Positions 31,101 through 39,593 of a DNA stretch of 64,000 bases are shown here, piece by piece. Both the position numbers and the translations under genes were made by a program. This stretch comes from GM7GCV1 sp965222065 (lineage in GTDB: Bacteria > Pseudomonadota > Gammaproteobacteria > Pseudomonadales > GM7GCV1). The notes beneath the pieces were generated by a model. That model made no database searches and was not told where the DNA came from. It saw only the letters and a list, made by a program, of their open reading frames with translations. The stretch is taken from the NCBI GenBank assembly GCA_965222065.1, contig OZ244933.1, positions 1,116,001 to 1,180,000 on the forward strand. Direction: 5' to 3'. How positions within the stretch are numbered: the stretch's first letter is position 1; every line of letters begins with the position of its first letter.

Positions 31101-31547
31101 ATGAATATAGTTATCGGCTCTGATCACGCCGGGTTTCCACTAAAAGCAACCATCATTGAGCATATTCTCAAACTTGGCCATGAGGTCACCGATGTTGGAA
31201 GTTACGATGAAAACCCCGTGGATTTTCCCGACATCGCCCAACAGCTGACGTCCAAAATCAAATCCAGTGAAGCAACCCGGGGATTAATGGTTTGTGGCAC
31301 GGGTGTTGGAGCGGCGATTGCCGCCAACAAAGTAAAGGGAATACGGGCCGCCGTTTGCCACGACGTCCATTCTGCACACCAGTGCGTGGAACACGACGAT
31401 GTAAATGTCATGTGCATTGGCGCGCAGATCGTGGGTGCCTGGCTGGCACTGGATCTGGTGGAGGCCTATTTAAAGGCCGAGTTCTCAACCAGTGAAGAGT
31501 TCCGTCGACGAGTGGAAAAACTGGGCCAAATGGAAGAGCAACAATAA
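31101..31547 (+). CDS. rpiB: Ribose-5-phosphate isomerase B
   Basis: A 148-residue cytoplasmic sugar-phosphate isomerase (RpiB/LacAB family) interconverting ribose 5-phosphate and ribulose 5-phosphate. I see I-G-S-D8-H9-A-G at the N-terminus and catalytic C65 in M-V-C-G-T-G-V-G; the C-H-D-V-H-S-A region supplies phosphate-binding residues. RpiB enzymes also act on allose-6-phosphate, so hexoses cannot be excluded. A GAAGAGG site precedes ATG 31101. It lies between the TRAP permease and ribokinase, 14 bp from the latter. Confidence 0.93.
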   Translation: MNIVIGSDHAGFPLKATIIEHILKLGHEVTDVGSYDENPVDFPDIAQQLTSKIKSSEATRGLMVCGTGVGAAIAANKVKGIRAAVCHDVHSAHQCVEHDDVNVMCIGAQIVGAWLALDLVEAYLKAEFSTSEEFRRRVEKLGQMEEQQ

Positions 31548-31561
31548 GTGGCTGAGGCAAC

Positions 31562-32473
31562 ATGCTGACTGTATTTGGATCAATAAATATTGACCTGGTA
31601 CTAAGCGTGCCGAAGATTGCGGCGCCCGGGGAAACCGTGCTGGGAAACCTGGTCGCCGAGTTCCCGGGTGGCAAGGGGGCAAACCAGGCCGTCGCTGCTG
31701 CCCGGGCAGCAGACAATTCGCTCAAGGTTGTCATGGTCGGCGCGGTCGGAGATGACAGTCACGGCAGGATAGCAAGCGAAGCCCTTGTTTCGGCCGGGGT
31801 CTCTCCCATGCTTTTTGTTGATCCCGATACAGCGACCGGTAATGCCATCATTGTCATTGATGATGACGGCGAGAACGCGATCACCGTCATATCCGGCGCG
31901 AACAATTCCCTGTTACCCGAGCACATACCTGGGAGCGCCCTCAATGCGTGTTTTATGCTTTGCCAGGCCGAAGTCCCGCTGGCATCAACCCGTGCCGCAA
32001 TCACCAGCTATAAACAGGCAAACCCGAAAGGCCAGGCTATCCTGAACCTGGCGCCCGTACCGGCCATTAGCAGGGAAGAACTTGCGCAAATTTTGCAGGA
32101 TATCGACTTCCTGATTGTTAATCGCAGTGAAGGGGCCAGGGTAGAGACCATTTTGGGCAAAAGCCTGCCCGCCATCGCTAATGAGAGAAACATCGTCATT
32201 GTCGTTACGCTGGGTGCAGACGGTGCTGTGATCTATAGCGGGAAAGACGTTGAACGCACTATTCCAACGCTCTCTGTAAATCCTGTCGATACGACCGGTG
32301 CCGGCGATACGTTTTGCGGAGTATTTGCAGCCATGCTTGCTGAGGGAATGGACATCGAAAACGCGACGCGGATTGCTTGTGGTGCGGGGGCACTTGCCTG
32401 TTGCGTGACAGGCGCACAGGGCACAATACCCAACTACAGGGAAGAGCTGCAAAAGCTCAAGGATAAAAAATAG
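31562..32473 (+). CDS. rbsK: Ribokinase (PfkB family)
   Basis: A 303-residue carbohydrate kinase. The N-terminal G-S-I-N-I-D-L and F-P-G-G-K-G-A-N-Q-A-V-A-A-A-R are the ribokinase form of the PfkB substrate motif. The anion-hole motif with catalytic aspartate is D-T-T-G-A-G-D-T-F-C-G near residue 242. It phosphorylates D-ribose, or a related pentose, to the 5-phosphate used by RpiB. It is last in the TRAP-rpiB-rbsK operon. Ribokinase also tolerates other pentoses, so the true substrate is not settled. Confidence 0.92.
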   Translation: MLTVFGSINIDLVLSVPKIAAPGETVLGNLVAEFPGGKGANQAVAAARAADNSLKVVMVGAVGDDSHGRIASEALVSAGVSPMLFVDPDTATGNAIIVIDDDGENAITVISGANNSLLPEHIPGSALNACFMLCQAEVPLASTRAAITSYKQANPKGQAILNLAPVPAISREELAQILQDIDFLIVNRSEGARVETILGKSLPAIANERNIVIVVTLGADGAVIYSGKDVERTIPTLSVNPVDTTGAGDTFCGVFAAMLAEGMDIENATRIACGAGALACCVTGAQGTIPNYREELQKLKDKK

Positions 32474-32585
32474 TTTGCATCACCGACCGAGCGCAGTATG
32501 TTTGGTTAGCTGCCGGGAAACAGCTTAGGGAGTTTTCCCCACCAAAACAAAAAACAGAAACCGAGAAGAGCAAACGGGAATATCC

Positions 32586-34100
32586 ATGTCAGATCGAGCA
32601 GAAACCGGGGCCAACAACACCTACACCAGAGCACAAACCATTGGTCTCGTTCTTGGGCCCCTGTTATTTGTCTGTACCCTGTTGTTCTTCTCGCCGCCGG
32701 GTTTAGGTTTTGAGGCAAAAGCAGTGCTGGCAACCACCCTGTGGGTCGCAACCTGGTGGATCACTGAAGCCATCCCCATTCCCGCCACCTCTTTACTGCC
32801 CATTTTTTTATTGCCCATAACCGGCGCACTGGACAGTGACACAGTCACCTCCTCCTATGGCAACGACATAATCTATCTGTTTCTGGGCGGCTTCTTCATT
32901 GCTACCGCCATGGAAAAGTGGAACCTGCACAAGCGTATGGCCCTGGCTATTATCGCCTTCGTGGGCACCAGTACCCAGCGCATCATGCTGGGTTTTATGA
33001 TTGCCACGGCATTTCTGTCGATGTGGGTATCGAACACAGCATCCGTCATGATGATGATTCCCATGGCTCTGGCGATCACCAAACAGGTCGGCCATTCCCT
33101 TGAAGGCACGCCGGAAGCCAGCGACATTCCGGCATTCGAAAAAGCCCTGATCTTCGCTGTAGGCTACGCGGGTACCATCGGCGGCATGGGTACACTAATC
33201 GGGACACCGCCAAATATTATCCTGGCGGCACAGGCCCGCGAGCTGTTTGGCGTGGAAATTTCTTTTGCCAGCTGGATGCTTATTGGCGTGCCCGTCGTCG
33301 TGATCCTGCTGACCATTGCCTGGCTGTATCTGGGCCGGGTGGCATTTCGCATGCGCATCAAGGGCATCCCGGGCGGTCGCAAGCTTATTCAGTCCGAGCG
33401 TTTGGCGCTGGGCAAAATATCCTTTGAAGAGAAAGTGGTGGCCTGCGTCTTTGGCTTTGCCGCTTTCATGTGGATTACCCGCGGTTTTATCTGGTCCGGA
33501 CTGGTACCGGAAATTCGCGATGGCATGATCGCCGTGTTTGCCGCTGTATCCCTGTTTCTCATCCCCGCAAAGTCTGGCATCAGCAGTCGCATACTTGACT
33601 GGAAAGACTCCCTCAACATCCCCTGGGGCATTCTGCTGCTGTTTGGTGGTGGTCTGGCGATAGCCGCCGGCTTCAGGGAGACTGGCCTGTCCACCTGGAT
33701 GGGCGAACAATTGACCATTCTCGACAGCCTGCACATGCTGCTGATTATCAGCTGCGCCACGCTGATGATCCTGTTTCTCACCGAAATCACATCCAATACC
33801 GCCACAGCAACCATGATTATCCCGGTGGTTGCCTCGCTGGCACTGGCGCTCAATATTCACCCATTAGCGCTGATGGTCTCCTGTGCCATGGCCGCCAATT
33901 GCGCGTTTATGCTCCCTGTGGGCACACCGCCCAATGCCATTATCTTTGCAACAGACAAATTACGTATCGCGGAAATGGTGCGCACAGGGTTCGTCATGAA
34001 TATTATCGCCGCTACCCTGGTTGTGCTTACCGTCTACTTCCTGATGCCGGTATTTTGGGATTTGCAATTAAACGTCGTGCCGGAAGCGTTTCGGCGTTAA
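32586..34100 (+). CDS. SLC13/DASS-family sodium-coupled anion transporter
   Basis: A 504-residue inner-membrane carrier with about 11-12 membrane segments. The two sodium/substrate motifs are present in each half: S-N-T-A-S-V and G-T-P-P-N-I in the first, S-N-T-A-T-A and G-T-P-P-N-A in the second. The A-T-W-W-I-T-E-A-I-P-I-P-A-T signature lies near the N-terminus. Members import succinate, other C4-dicarboxylates, citrate or sulfate with Na+; the T-P-P-N type favours dicarboxylates. The 112-bp gap from ribokinase suggests a separate transcript. Confidence 0.93.
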   Translation: MSDRAETGANNTYTRAQTIGLVLGPLLFVCTLLFFSPPGLGFEAKAVLATTLWVATWWITEAIPIPATSLLPIFLLPITGALDSDTVTSSYGNDIIYLFLGGFFIATAMEKWNLHKRMALAIIAFVGTSTQRIMLGFMIATAFLSMWVSNTASVMMMIPMALAITKQVGHSLEGTPEASDIPAFEKALIFAVGYAGTIGGMGTLIGTPPNIILAAQARELFGVEISFASWMLIGVPVVVILLTIAWLYLGRVAFRMRIKGIPGGRKLIQSERLALGKISFEEKVVACVFGFAAFMWITRGFIWSGLVPEIRDGMIAVFAAVSLFLIPAKSGISSRILDWKDSLNIPWGILLLFGGGLAIAAGFRETGLSTWMGEQLTILDSLHMLLIISCATLMILFLTEITSNTATATMIIPVVASLALALNIHPLALMVSCAMAANCAFMLPVGTPPNAIIFATDKLRIAEMVRTGFVMNIIAATLVVLTVYFLMPVFWDLQLNVVPEAFRR

Positions 34101-34170
34101 TGCCCTTGAACAGCTATAGAAAGTTCTGGATTATCTGAAAGCTAAAACAGGCCGGATACTAGTTTGAACG

Positions 34171-35082
34171 CTATACAGAAGACAGGCTCTGCTCACTTGT
34201 GATCGCCTCTCTCAGCATCGCTACCAGCTGGGTTCTGTTACGCACCTGTACTTTCTGGTAAATGCGTGAAGTGTGGTCTTTGACTGTCTGCAGGGAAATG
34301 AAAAGGCTGTCTGCAATTTCCTGATTTGTCTTGCCTTCAAAAATGCCCATGACTACCTGTGCCTCGCGGGGCGTCACCTGGAATTTTTTCAGCAGATCTT
34401 CAAAACTGACAGGCTCGACGCTGGTTCCGCCTAGATAAAGATATGAAACCAGTATCAGGGTGTGACTGAGAAAGTAGAGAAGCACAAGCCCAAGCTGGGG
34501 CAGACCGGCCTGACTGACTTCAAAAGCGTTACCTGTATAAAAAAGAGCACTGCCTGCAATGCCGGCGGCAAATACCATTGCCGCCCTGCCCGGCATCGGA
34601 AATGATGGCGCAAGCACACTGACGAGCCCTGTCAATATAAACACCAGGCCGGTTCCCAAGGTCAGCAGACTGAAAAAATCCCCGCTCTGCCAGTCAATCA
34701 CCTTTACCAGACTCACAGCCACTACCCAGCCTGTAGCCATGACAGCCAATGGCACGGCCAGTGGCCTCTGCCTGAGTAAAAACAGCCAGGCCAGCATCAG
34801 CAACTGCCCCAGCATAAGAAACGGCAGCGCAAGTCCCGACACAAAGGGCGTAATGGATGAAGACAGTTCCGGGTCGAGCAGCGCAGGTATGAGAATCCGG
34901 CTCCAGACCCCATAAAAACCAAAAACCATCAGCATGACCCAGGCGTACTGAAGCCAGTGCAGCCCGGTGTACTGGTTACGACCGCTCATTCTGACCAGAG
35001 ACAGCAGACCCAGCACGGTCATGGCCAGGCAGAGGCTGAATGTGAGCCAAAGGGCATAGGGGTAAAAACTGAAGCCTGTCAT
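34171..35082 (-). CDS. Membrane-integral LuxR-type transcriptional regulator
   Basis: A 303-residue protein. The first 220 residues form about seven membrane segments. The C-terminus is a LuxR/FixJ helix-turn-helix: V-T-P-R-E-A-Q-V-V-M-G-I-F-E-G-K-T-N-Q-E-I-A-D-S-L-F-I-S-L-Q-T-V-K-D-H, residues about 235-295. There is no receiver domain or autoinducer domain, so it looks like a one-component sensor that binds DNA from the membrane. It is divergent from the membrane protein gene at 35277, and three similar 12-bp palindromic boxes lie between them, its likely targets. The signal sensed is unknown. Confidence 0.88.
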   Translation of the reverse strand: MTGFSFYPYALWLTFSLCLAMTVLGLLSLVRMSGRNQYTGLHWLQYAWVMLMVFGFYGVWSRILIPALLDPELSSSITPFVSGLALPFLMLGQLLMLAWLFLLRQRPLAVPLAVMATGWVVAVSLVKVIDWQSGDFFSLLTLGTGLVFILTGLVSVLAPSFPMPGRAAMVFAAGIAGSALFYTGNAFEVSQAGLPQLGLVLLYFLSHTLILVSYLYLGGTSVEPVSFEDLLKKFQVTPREAQVVMGIFEGKTNQEIADSLFISLQTVKDHTSRIYQKVQVRNRTQLVAMLREAITSEQSLSSV

Positions 35083-35152
35083 TATTTTGATTATCTGGCT
35101 CTATGACTTTGAATTGCGGACAACTATAACAAGTCTCGGGGAATCTCCCTCA

Positions 35153-35212
35153 CTACCAAAGTAGGAAACTACAGATCACGACCAAAGTAGGTGCAATTCA
35201 CGACTATAGTCG
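35153..35212. promoter_or_regulatory. Three 12-bp palindromic boxes, putative LuxR-type operator
   Basis: CTACCAAAGTAG (35153-35164), CGACCAAAGTAG (35179-35190) and CGACTATAGTCG (35201-35212) share the form C-T/G-A-C-N4-G-T-A/C-G. Start-to-start spacing is 26 and 22 bp. They occupy the gap between the divergent LuxR-type regulator and the 35277 gene. Confidence 0.55.
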
Positions 35213-35276
35213 CTGTTGTTTTTGCCTATGATGAGAGAAATTGGCGCCACTGCCAACACCGAGCGAGGAAATGCAG

Positions 35277-36095
35277 ATGAATCAAAAACTCAATTCCATT
35301 GCCCAGTCTCCGCCAGATCCGGGAGTATTCAACTCTCTTGGATGGGGCTGGAATTCCATGAAGACTAACTTTCTGGTGTTTTTTCTCACCATCATAGTGT
35401 TGGGCATCATACAGGCACCTACCAGTTGGCAGGATCACGAATATGACAACGAAGAGACGAGCAGCCAGGTTGAAGATACCCAGCAGACAGCAGATGGAGA
35501 GGAAGCCGCCAGCCCGGAAACGGAGCGCTCCAGGGACACAGTCAGGTCATCTCCTGGCCCATTCTGGGCTCTTCTAATCATGGCCTACCAGATTCTGGTG
35601 GTGCCCGCATTCAAGTACGGTGCTGACCTGGTATTCCTGAGAGGTACGCGGGGTGAAAAAGTGGAAATGAAGACCCTGATCGAGGGCTTCAGCAAATACC
35701 TGAATGTGATTCTGGCCTCCTTGCTGGCTTTTGCCCTGATCGCGATCGGTTTCATTTTCTTCATCATTCCGGGCATCATCGTGGCCTGTCGTCTGGCTTT
35801 TGTACCCTACCTGGTAATGGATGAAGACATGGATCCCATCGAAGCCGTAGAAGGCAGCTGGCGCCTGACCCGGGGACATGCCTGGCAGGTGTTTGGCCTG
35901 TATTTCCTGGCCATCCCGATATTCTTCATCGGGCTGCTATTGATGGTTGTCGGCGTGATCCCTGCCCTTATGTGGATCAGCTCTGCCTTTGCCGCCATGT
36001 ACCTGTCTGTCAGTGGCAGCAAAAAAGAGCCCGAAGAAACTGCACCTGAAGATTCCGGCAAACCCGCGAATAGCACGGATTCACTTGACGCCTGA
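35277..36095 (+). CDS. Integral membrane protein, possible target of the adjacent LuxR regulator
   Basis: A 272-residue protein. A conserved-looking F-N-S-L-G-W-G-W-N-S-M-K segment precedes the first membrane span. A Glu/Ser/Gln-rich loop (about 65-95) follows, then four or five further spans with F-I-I-P-G-I-I-V-A-C-R-L-A-F-V-P-Y-L-V-M-D and E-A-V-E-G-S-W-R-L-T-R-G. That last pattern is typical of DUF975/glycerophosphodiesterase-type membrane domains, function unknown. Start ATG 35277 is chosen because GAGGA lies at good spacing; TTG 35241 and ATG 35271 are weaker. A terminator follows. Confidence 0.75.
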   Translation: MNQKLNSIAQSPPDPGVFNSLGWGWNSMKTNFLVFFLTIIVLGIIQAPTSWQDHEYDNEETSSQVEDTQQTADGEEAASPETERSRDTVRSSPGPFWALLIMAYQILVVPAFKYGADLVFLRGTRGEKVEMKTLIEGFSKYLNVILASLLAFALIAIGFIFFIIPGIIVACRLAFVPYLVMDEDMDPIEAVEGSWRLTRGHAWQVFGLYFLAIPIFFIGLLLMVVGVIPALMWISSAFAAMYLSVSGSKKEPEETAPEDSGKPANSTDSLDA

Positions 36096-36104
36096 TTTAA
36101 GCTG

Positions 36105-36135
36105 AACCGGTACTGGAAACAGTGCCGGTTTTTTT
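36105..36135 (+). terminator. Rho-independent terminator
   Basis: AACCGGTACTG (36105-36115) pairs with CAGTGCCGGTT (36120-36130) with one T-G wobble, a GAAA loop and a run of seven Ts. It ends the 35277 gene. Confidence 0.93.
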
Positions 36136-36171
36136 ATGCCAGAGAATCAGCCATTTGCAGGGTACAAATTT

Positions 36172-36201
36172 GGGGTCAGAGTAAAAATTTACTCTGACCC
36201 C
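36172..36201. repeat. 30-bp palindrome, copy 1
   Basis: 14-bp perfect arms GGGGTCAGAGTAAA and TTTACTCTGACCCC around AA. It lies between convergent genes, six bases from the stop of the MFS gene. Confidence 0.9.
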
Positions 36202-36206
36202 GCAGT

Positions 36207-37397
36207 TCACGCAGGCAGCTTTTCCTTGCCAAGGAGTATTCGCGACAACAGGAACGCGCCAATACCACATACAGCGAATGCACAGGCCAGCGGCAAGGGT
36301 GTGTTGTCAAAAACGGCACTGACGATGGCAATAGCGATAGCGCCCGTGAGCATTTGCAGGGTGCCGCCAAGCGCGGCAGCAGTGCCGGCAATGGGACCGT
36401 GGTGTTCGAGGGAGAGCACCATCGAGGTAGGAACAACCAGGCCCAGGAAGGCATTGGTGAAGAACAACATGCCCACAAGCAGCGGGAATTGATCAAAACC
36501 CAGAAGCACCAGAACCAGCAACGAGCAGGCACCGGTACAAAAACCGGCTACTGCCCTTCTGATCACTTTGATCGGACCAAACCGGGCTTCGAGATTGGCG
36601 GCGACCTGGCTGGTCGCAAAAAAGCCCAGGGCATTTAGCGCAAACGCCAGACTGTACTGAAAAGAACTCAGGCCGTAATACTCCATGTACAGGAAGGAGC
36701 TGGTTGCCAAAAAGGCAAAGAAGCTGGCCATACCCAAGCCGCCCACAAGGGTTAGACCCATGTAGTGCCCATCGCGAAACAGCACGCCAAAGGCTTGCCA
36801 CATCTGGCCAAAGCCAAAGGCAGAGCGGTTTTCCCTGCTCAGGGTTTCGGGAAGGGCGAAGCGGGTAAGCAGCAATGCGCCCAGACTGGCGATGGCCACC
36901 AGGACAAATACCGATCGCCAGCCATAGGGAACAATCACCGCACTGCCCACCAAAGGTGCCAGCATGGGCGAAACCGAGATGATCAGCATGATCGTGGACA
37001 TCAGCCGGGTAGCCTCGTTGCCTCGGTAGCAGTCACGTATTACCGCGCGGGGAATGGACATCACGGCGGCAGCACCAATGCCCTGCACAAAACGCAACGC
37101 AATCAGTGTTTCTATGCTTTGGGCAAAGGCGCAGCCAATGGAAGCTACGGCAAAGGTCACCAAACCAAAGTACAGGGGCGGCTTGCGGCCATACACATCG
37201 GCGGCAGGGCCGTAAATAATCTGGGTAATACCAAAGGACAGGAAGAACGCCATCAACGTCGCCTGGGACGCAGACACAGAGGCGTCCAGGTCAGCCGCGA
37301 TCAGTGGCATGGCCGGTAAATACATATCAATGGCAAAGGGCCCTATCCAGCTAAGGGACCCCAAAATCAGTGCCATTTTAAAGAGATCAGACTTCAC
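36207..37397 (-). CDS. Bcr/CflA-family multidrug efflux MFS transporter
   Basis: A 396-residue 12-span major facilitator. The F-A-I-D-M-Y-L-P-A-M-P start is the hallmark of the Bcr/CflA drug:H+ antiporter subfamily. Motif A-like G-P-A-A-D-V-Y-G-R-K-P lies in the loop after span 2, and the R-F-V-Q-G-I-G-A-A-A segment is also typical. Members export bicyclomycin, chloramphenicol or sulfonamides, but specificity cannot be told. The start is GTG 37397, with AAAGGA seven bases upstream. It converges on the 35277 gene across a terminator and the 30-bp palindrome. Confidence 0.93.
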   Translation of the reverse strand: MKSDLFKMALILGSLSWIGPFAIDMYLPAMPLIAADLDASVSASQATLMAFFLSFGITQIIYGPAADVYGRKPPLYFGLVTFAVASIGCAFAQSIETLIALRFVQGIGAAAVMSIPRAVIRDCYRGNEATRLMSTIMLIISVSPMLAPLVGSAVIVPYGWRSVFVLVAIASLGALLLTRFALPETLSRENRSAFGFGQMWQAFGVLFRDGHYMGLTLVGGLGMASFFAFLATSSFLYMEYYGLSSFQYSLAFALNALGFFATSQVAANLEARFGPIKVIRRAVAGFCTGACSLLVLVLLGFDQFPLLVGMLFFTNAFLGLVVPTSMVLSLEHHGPIAGTAAALGGTLQMLTGAIAIAIVSAVFDNTPLPLACAFAVCGIGAFLLSRILLGKEKLPA

Positions 37398-37528
37398 GAG
37401 ACATCCTTTGGTTCGCGAAAATACGCACGCGTATCAAGACAGAAAGCGCGGCATTATAGAGAAGTCATGGTGACAAGTCCGTTTATCTGTCGTTGATTAT
37501 TTCCCCAGGCGGACAAAAATGACGGGGA

Positions 37529-38587
37529 TTAACAGGTCTCTTGATGTTGTTCTTCGCGAACGGCATCCGGAGGTAGTGTGATGCCCGCGGTAGCAATCTC
37601 CTGTTGCATGGGCCGATTACATCGCAGGGAGACCATGGTGGGACTGTTGGCGATGGCGTCCGGCTCTATGGCGGGGGCCTGTAATTGCAAATGCGCAAAT
37701 ATCTGGCGGCCATTATAGGGAACCGGGTGCAGACCATGTTCACCGGAAGCCGCCGGTAAACGCTTAAGACGAACCGAATCACTGACGTTGCCACCGATTG
37801 CCCAGATTTCCCCGGCGTTTTCATCCAGGTTCACAACAATATCGCAGTGGGTGCGCGCCCCTTGTTGCAAATGGGCGCGCCGGTCATCCAGTGTGTAGTA
37901 TTCCGGGCGGCTGCCCCGGCAGAGCATATCGCCCGCGGAAATGCTTGCTTCACCAATATCGTAGGCCACATAGACGGCTTCTTCTGCCTGGCCATCACGG
38001 GCCAAAATCGCCTGATCAATATAATCATGATGGGCAATGGAACGCTGGAACTGGCTCATATCGTCCAGACCACTTTCACACATCACCCAGGAAATAAACG
38101 CCGCGGACCAGTGGTCGCGCCAGTCAGAACGGTAACCCCAGGGGCCATTCCAGGTTTCATTCTGGCGCTCCAGCATCCAGCGGCCGTCGGGTGTGACTGC
38201 CCAGTAGCCACCCACCGAGGTGACCACCTGCAGTAGATCCTCATCGGAGCGCTGGTTCAAATCATCGGCCAGAAGATCTGGCCCAGGGCGTCGGCGCCAG
38301 CGGTTATCACGCTCTACCGTCTGGTCGATCACACTAAACCCGAAGAACGCCCATTCCTGCACAACCGTATCGACAATACGTCGGCGCAGGTTATCTTTTG
38401 GCAGGCTGCGACAGCTGGTCTGCTCAATACGAAGATCGCCGGGCTGACCGCTGACACGCATGGCCGGTGGCTGTACATCAAGCACATCGACAGGCAGTCG
38501 GTTCAGCCACACCTGTGCCTGGCTACTGGCCGCAAACGCGGTCAGCAGCAGAAAGCCTGTGCATTTTGTTCGCCAACCCAAAGGCAT
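37529..38587 (-). CDS. DUF2272-like exported protein
   Basis: A 352-residue protein with a signal peptide (F-L-L-L-T-A-F-A-A-S-S-Q-A, cleavage before Q-V-W). The central domain has W-R-D-H-W-S-A-A-F-I-S-W-V-M-C-E-S-G-L followed by I-A-H-H-D-Y-I-D-Q-A-I, resembling DUF2272, whose conserved Ser/Cys and His residues suggest a hydrolase-like fold without a proven activity. Several cysteines point to a disulfide-bonded periplasmic protein. It is a single-gene unit; the divergent neighbour is the manganese-riboswitch gene. Confidence 0.75.
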   Translation of the reverse strand: MPLGWRTKCTGFLLLTAFAASSQAQVWLNRLPVDVLDVQPPAMRVSGQPGDLRIEQTSCRSLPKDNLRRRIVDTVVQEWAFFGFSVIDQTVERDNRWRRRPGPDLLADDLNQRSDEDLLQVVTSVGGYWAVTPDGRWMLERQNETWNGPWGYRSDWRDHWSAAFISWVMCESGLDDMSQFQRSIAHHDYIDQAILARDGQAEEAVYVAYDIGEASISAGDMLCRGSRPEYYTLDDRRAHLQQGARTHCDIVVNLDENAGEIWAIGGNVSDSVRLKRLPAASGEHGLHPVPYNGRQIFAHLQLQAPAIEPDAIANSPTMVSLRCNRPMQQEIATAGITLPPDAVREEQHQETC

Positions 38588-38740
38588 GATTTTTTCTCAA
38601 GAAATTTATTGGACAGTATTGAATCGGAACTGGAATACCGGGACAACCAATCTATATTTCGATTTGGTAAGCAAACCGGATCACTTCTGTATTAGTTTGG
38701 ATCTTGTTTTGCTCATATCATCCGTTAAAATGCCGTCACC

Positions 38741-38850
38741 CTTAGGGGAGTAGTCTTCTCACGCTAGTGAGAGAGCTCGTCAACATACTTGGGCCCTCAA
38801 TGGCCTATGGCGGGTTCGTACCGAGTATTCCGGTATTGGCAAGACCTGAG
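38741..38850 (+). ncRNA. yybP-ykoY manganese riboswitch
   Basis: P1 is CTTAGG (38741-38746) with CCTGAG (38845-38850). Inside are the family's invariant parts: GGGGAGTAG directly after P1, CGTCAACATACTTGG at 38778-38792, and the TGGCGGG plus CAAGACC segments on the 3' side. This family binds Mn2+ (with Mg2+) and switches on Mn exporters. A GGCAAA (38850-38855)/TTTGCC (38883-38888) pairing and GGTGGG (38868-38873)/CCCACC (38904-38909) follow and could be the expression platform. The gene it controls, UPF0016, fits exactly. Confidence 0.9.
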
Positions 38851-38921
38851 GCAAAGAGCGGCTTTTTGGTGGGAAGCTGTTTTTTGCCTTTTGTCTGCAA
38901 CATCCCACCGGAAATTTATCA

Positions 38922-39497
38922 ATGGACGCATTTCTTACCTCAACCCTTACTGTTGCCCTGGCGGAAATTGGCGATAAAACCCAGCTATTGGCCTTGTTTC
39001 TGGCGGCACGGTTTCGCAATAAAGGGGCCATCATCCTGGGTATTTTGGTGGCCACCCTGATCAACCATGCTGCCTCGGCCTGGTTGGGCGACTGGATTGC
39101 CCAATACCTGCAAAGCCCCACTGGGCAGTTGTTTATCGGACTAAGCTTTATTGTCCTTGGTATTTGGCTTTTAAAACCGGATAAAGATGAGCCTCATGAT
39201 TCATCTTTTGCCCAGTACGGTGCATTTGTCGCTTCAACCATTTTGTTTTTGCTTGCCGAAATCGGGGACAAAACCCAGGTTGCTACGGTGCTTCTGGGTG
39301 CACAATTCGATTCTGTTTTATTGGTAACACTGGGAACCACATTGGGCATGCTGGCCGCCAATGTACCGGTGGTATACGCCGGCGAATACCTGATGGCAAA
39401 AATCCCGCTAAAGACCACACGAATCCTGGCCGCCCTGACGTTTATGCTGGTTGGGGGGTTTCAAATTATTAGCGTGTCCCCTGTTGTCAGTCTCTAG
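38922..39497 (+). CDS. UPF0016 (GDT1/TMEM165) family manganese exporter
   Basis: A 191-residue inner-membrane protein with six spans arranged as two homologous halves. Each half has the family motif E-x-G-D-K-T/S: A-E-I-G-D-K-T-Q near residue 15 and again near 113. The family exports Mn2+ (and Ca2+ in eukaryotes), and bacterial members protect from manganese excess. An upstream yybP-ykoY riboswitch strongly supports manganese as substrate. A Glu/Asp-rich loop (K-P-D-K-D-E-P-H-D) separates the halves. Confidence 0.94.
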   Translation: MDAFLTSTLTVALAEIGDKTQLLALFLAARFRNKGAIILGILVATLINHAASAWLGDWIAQYLQSPTGQLFIGLSFIVLGIWLLKPDKDEPHDSSFAQYGAFVASTILFLLAEIGDKTQVATVLLGAQFDSVLLVTLGTTLGMLAANVPVVYAGEYLMAKIPLKTTRILAALTFMLVGGFQIISVSPVVSL

Positions 39498-39593
39498 AAA
39501 ATCCCGGAATTATCTCCCTGCCCCAAAATTTTCCTTGCCTTCTTGTCTGGCCAAGACAAAATACGCGGCTGATTTTTAGAGATAGAGACACCC

